A stretch of 6,638 bases of DNA from Candidatus Opitulatrix roisinitermitis (GTDB taxonomy: Bacteria > Actinomycetota > Actinomycetes > Actinomycetales > Bifidobacteriaceae). The stretch lies in NCBI GenBank assembly GCA_031288055.1, contig JAITSD010000102.1, forward strand, positions 1 through 6,638, read 5' to 3'. The notes beneath the pieces are model-generated. The model was given only the letters and a program-made list of their open reading frames with translations, did not search any database and was not told where the DNA came from. Shown in pieces: positions 5,219 through 6,638 of this stretch. The translations under genes and the position numbers were made by a program. Position 1 is the stretch's first letter. Each line of letters starts with the position of its first letter.

Positions 5219-6058
5219 TTAACCTTTCCTTTTATTACTTGGTCGACGACGAACAATTAATCTATTTGATTTGTTTTTCGGACGCCTAGTTTTAGCTTCT
5301 GGTTTACCCCAAGGACTAACTGGATGGCGACCGCCCGAAGTACGCCCTTCACCGCCACCATGCGGATGATCAATTGGATTCATAACTACGCCTCTAACAC
5401 TTGGTCTACGACCCATATGTCGTTTACGACCAGCCTTTCCCCAATTCAAATTCATATATTCGGCATTAGATACCTCGCCAATTGTAGCACGACATCTAGC
5501 ATCAACATTTCTAATTTCACCAGATGGCATCTTTAATTGAGCATATAATCCATCTTTGGCCACTAATTGAACACTGGATCCAGCTGAACGAGCTATTTTA
5601 GCACCACCTTTCGGCAAAATCTCAATAGCGTGAATCATAGTACCCACCGGTATATTTCGCAAAGGTAAATTATTACCAATTTTTATATCAGCTTTAGAAC
5701 CATTTTCTAAAATAGAACCTTGTGACAAACCATTTGGGGCAATAATATAAGCTTTAGCACCATTTAAATAATGTAAAAGTGCTATTCGGGCATTACGATT
5801 TGGATCATATTCTATATGAGCGACTTTTGCATTAACACCATCTTTATTATAGCGTTTAAAATCAATCAAACGATATTTTCTTTTGTGTCCTCCGCCTATA
5901 TGACGAACCGCAATCTGACCGCGCGAATTACGACCTCCTGTTTTATGATTAGGCTTCACTAAGCTTTTTTCCGGTGTAGTTCTTGTAATTTCTGAAAAAT
6001 CTGGCACACTAGCACCACGTAAACCTGGTGTAACTGGTCTGTATTTTCTAATAGCCAT
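5219..6058 (-). CDS. rplB: 50S ribosomal protein L2
   Basis: L2 is one of the most conserved 50S proteins. It is needed for subunit association, tRNA binding and peptidyl transferase centre assembly. The 279-residue product matches the family (270-280). The N-terminal RNA-binding OB-like domain covers about 38-120 (KTGGRNSRGQI, HIGGGHKRKYRLIDFKR, KVAHIEYDPNR), and the SH3-like C-terminal domain covers about 125-200 (GNNLPLRNIPVGT, GGAKIARSAGSSVQL, RCRATIGEVSN). The universal loop NPIDHPHGGGEG at 227-238 carries the His implicated in peptidyl transferase function. The tail is basic (LIVRRRPSNKRKG). The ATG at 6058 has AGAGG seven bases upstream in the 35-nt gap after L23. Several phrases (PEKSLV, KVAHIEYDPNR) look actinobacterial. 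Confidence 0.98.
   Translation of the reverse strand: MAIRKYRPVTPGLRGASVPDFSEITRTTPEKSLVKPNHKTGGRNSRGQIAVRHIGGGHKRKYRLIDFKRYNKDGVNAKVAHIEYDPNRNARIALLHYLNGAKAYIIAPNGLSQGSILENGSKADIKIGNNLPLRNIPVGTMIHAIEILPKGGAKIARSAGSSVQLVAKDGLYAQLKMPSGEIRNVDARCRATIGEVSNAEYMNLNWGKAGRKRHMGRRPSVRGVVMNPIDHPHGGGEGRTSGGRHPVSPWGKPEAKTRRPKNKSNRLIVRRRPSNKRKG
5223..5230 (-). promoter_or_regulatory. Shine-Dalgarno sequence of rpsS, inside rplB
   Basis: The minus strand reads AGGAAAGG, ending nine bases before the S19 GTG at 5213. It is encoded by the KRKG end of L2. It supports the GTG as the true start despite the weaker codon. Confidence 0.65.
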
Positions 6059-6065
6059 TTATTAT

Positions 6066-6070
6066 CCTCT
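6066..6070 (-). promoter_or_regulatory. Shine-Dalgarno sequence of rplB
   Basis: The minus strand reads AGAGG, seven bases before the L2 ATG, in the 35-nt L23–L2 gap (6059-6093). This is the longest non-coding stretch in the window. I see no inverted repeat, terminator or convincing promoter in the rest of it. Confidence 0.7.
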
Positions 6071-6093
6071 AATCAAACTCTGCTTACTCTATA

Positions 6094-6384
6094 TTACCCT
6101 TGTCCAAAAACGTCTATAGTCTGACCAGCTGCAACTGACACAATAGCGTGTTTTTGATCAGATCTTTTAGATAAAGTACCAATTTTAGTACGCGATACTT
6201 TGCCTTTTCTATTTAAAGTATTAACTTTAACAACTTTAACATCAAATATTTTTTGTACGGCATTTTTTATCTCAGTTTTATTTGCATCATCTGCCACCAC
6301 AAAAGTGTATTTACCATCATCAATACGACTATAAGACTTCTCTGAAATAACTGGTTTAATTAATATATCATAAGGTGTTTTCAT
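6094..6384 (-). CDS. rplW: 50S ribosomal protein L23
   Basis: L23 sits at the peptide exit and is the main docking site for trigger factor and the signal recognition particle. The 96-residue product begins MKTPYDILIKPVISEKSY and has KYTFVVADDANKTEIKNAV at 25-43 and IFDVKVVKVNTLNRKGK at 46-62. After this comes the extended loop VSRTKIGTLSKRSDQKHAIV (63-82), then IDVFGQG at the end. The loop and the FDVKV..VNT..RKGK stretch resemble actinobacterial L23. The ATG at 6384 lies three bases after the L4 stop, with AAAGG eight bases upstream inside L4. With the long-tailed L29 it would form the rim of the exit. Confidence 0.97.
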   Translation of the reverse strand: MKTPYDILIKPVISEKSYSRIDDGKYTFVVADDANKTEIKNAVQKIFDVKVVKVNTLNRKGKVSRTKIGTLSKRSDQKHAIVSVAAGQTIDVFGQG

Positions 6385-6387
6385 AAT

Positions 6388-6638
6388 TTACGCCTTTACA
6401 CCATTAGCAATTTTATTTTTTGTTCTAACAACAAAATTATCGTATGCAGCTTGAGTAAAGATAACTGCTTCATTCAACAAAATATCGTAACTATTTAATT
6501 GATTTTCATAAACTAAATGAACATTAGATGGATTGGCTAATGATTTAATAATCGCAAATTCACTTCTATCTACCACCGCCAAAACAGGAACTTGAACTAT
6601 TTTATTTATAACATGCAAAGCTTGTTTTGTATTAGGTT
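6388..6638 (-). CDS. rplD: 50S ribosomal protein L4, C-terminal part
   Basis: L4 contributes to the tunnel constriction with L22. In E. coli and relatives it also represses the S10 operon. Only the last 82 codons lie in the window; the frame is open through the right edge (first full codon at 6636), so the start is outside. A TTG at 6618 lies within the protein and is not a start. The segment KQALHVINKIVQVPVLAVVD, then SLANPSNVHLVYENQLNSYDILLNEAVIFTQ, matches the Rossmann-like C-terminal region, in which conserved Asn-Val and Leu-Asn-x-Tyr-Asp-Ile-Leu positions are visible. The end, VVRTKNKIANGVKA, is a short basic extension. L4 directly before L23 is the universal order, which supports the call. 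Confidence 0.94.
   Translation of the reverse strand, partial: PNTKQALHVINKIVQVPVLAVVDRSEFAIIKSLANPSNVHLVYENQLNSYDILLNEAVIFTQAAYDNFVVRTKNKIANGVKA

Overview
The window is one uninterrupted stretch of the bacterial S10–spc ribosomal protein gene cluster, entirely on the minus strand. In transcription order (right to left) it holds L4 (3' end only), L23, L2, S19, L22, S3, L16, L29, S17, L14, L24, L5, S14, S8 and L6 (all but its stop). That is 15 genes in the canonical bacterial order. No RNA gene, mobile element, CRISPR array, phage gene or unknown gene was seen. The only non-coding DNA is six gaps of 3 to 35 nt, so no gene-free stretch approaches 300 bases.

Organism: G+C is low (about one third by eye), with AT-rich third positions, and all 14 visible stop codons are TAA. 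The protein sequences nevertheless look actinobacterial, compared from memory. Examples are the long L23 loop (NRKGKVSRTK), L2 with PEKSLV and KVAHIEYDPNR, S8 with MTMTDP and KPGLRKYAK, S3 with LGITTD and EVKNPE, L29 with ATGQLETHGR, and a 61-residue zinc-type S14. The best reading is a low-G+C, probably uncultured or host-associated member of the Actinobacteria. This is an inference that needs a tree.

Layout: the genes are packed for translational coupling. Six junctions share one base as TAATG (L22/S3, L16/L29, L29/S17, L14/L24, L24/L5, L5/S14). S3 and L16 overlap by 14 nt, and S19 abuts L22 exactly. Most genes have a Shine-Dalgarno sequence inside the end of the preceding gene. S17 and L14, where E. 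coli changes operon, are only 24 nt apart, so the S10 and spc blocks are probably co-transcribed here. The promoter and leader would lie beyond the right edge, and L18, S5 and the following genes beyond the left.

The proteins build the peptide-exit region and core of the 50S subunit (L4, L22, L23, L29, L24, L2, L16, L14, L5, L6) and parts of the 30S head and body (S3, S14, S19, S8, S17). The unusual part is a run of lysine-rich extensions in the middle. L29 has a 100-residue tail with nine perfect period-5 DKK units, S17 begins with a lysine/aspartate-rich arm of about 35 residues, and S3 ends in a polar tail of about 65 residues. No new system is evident; these extensions are the main thing worth a second look.
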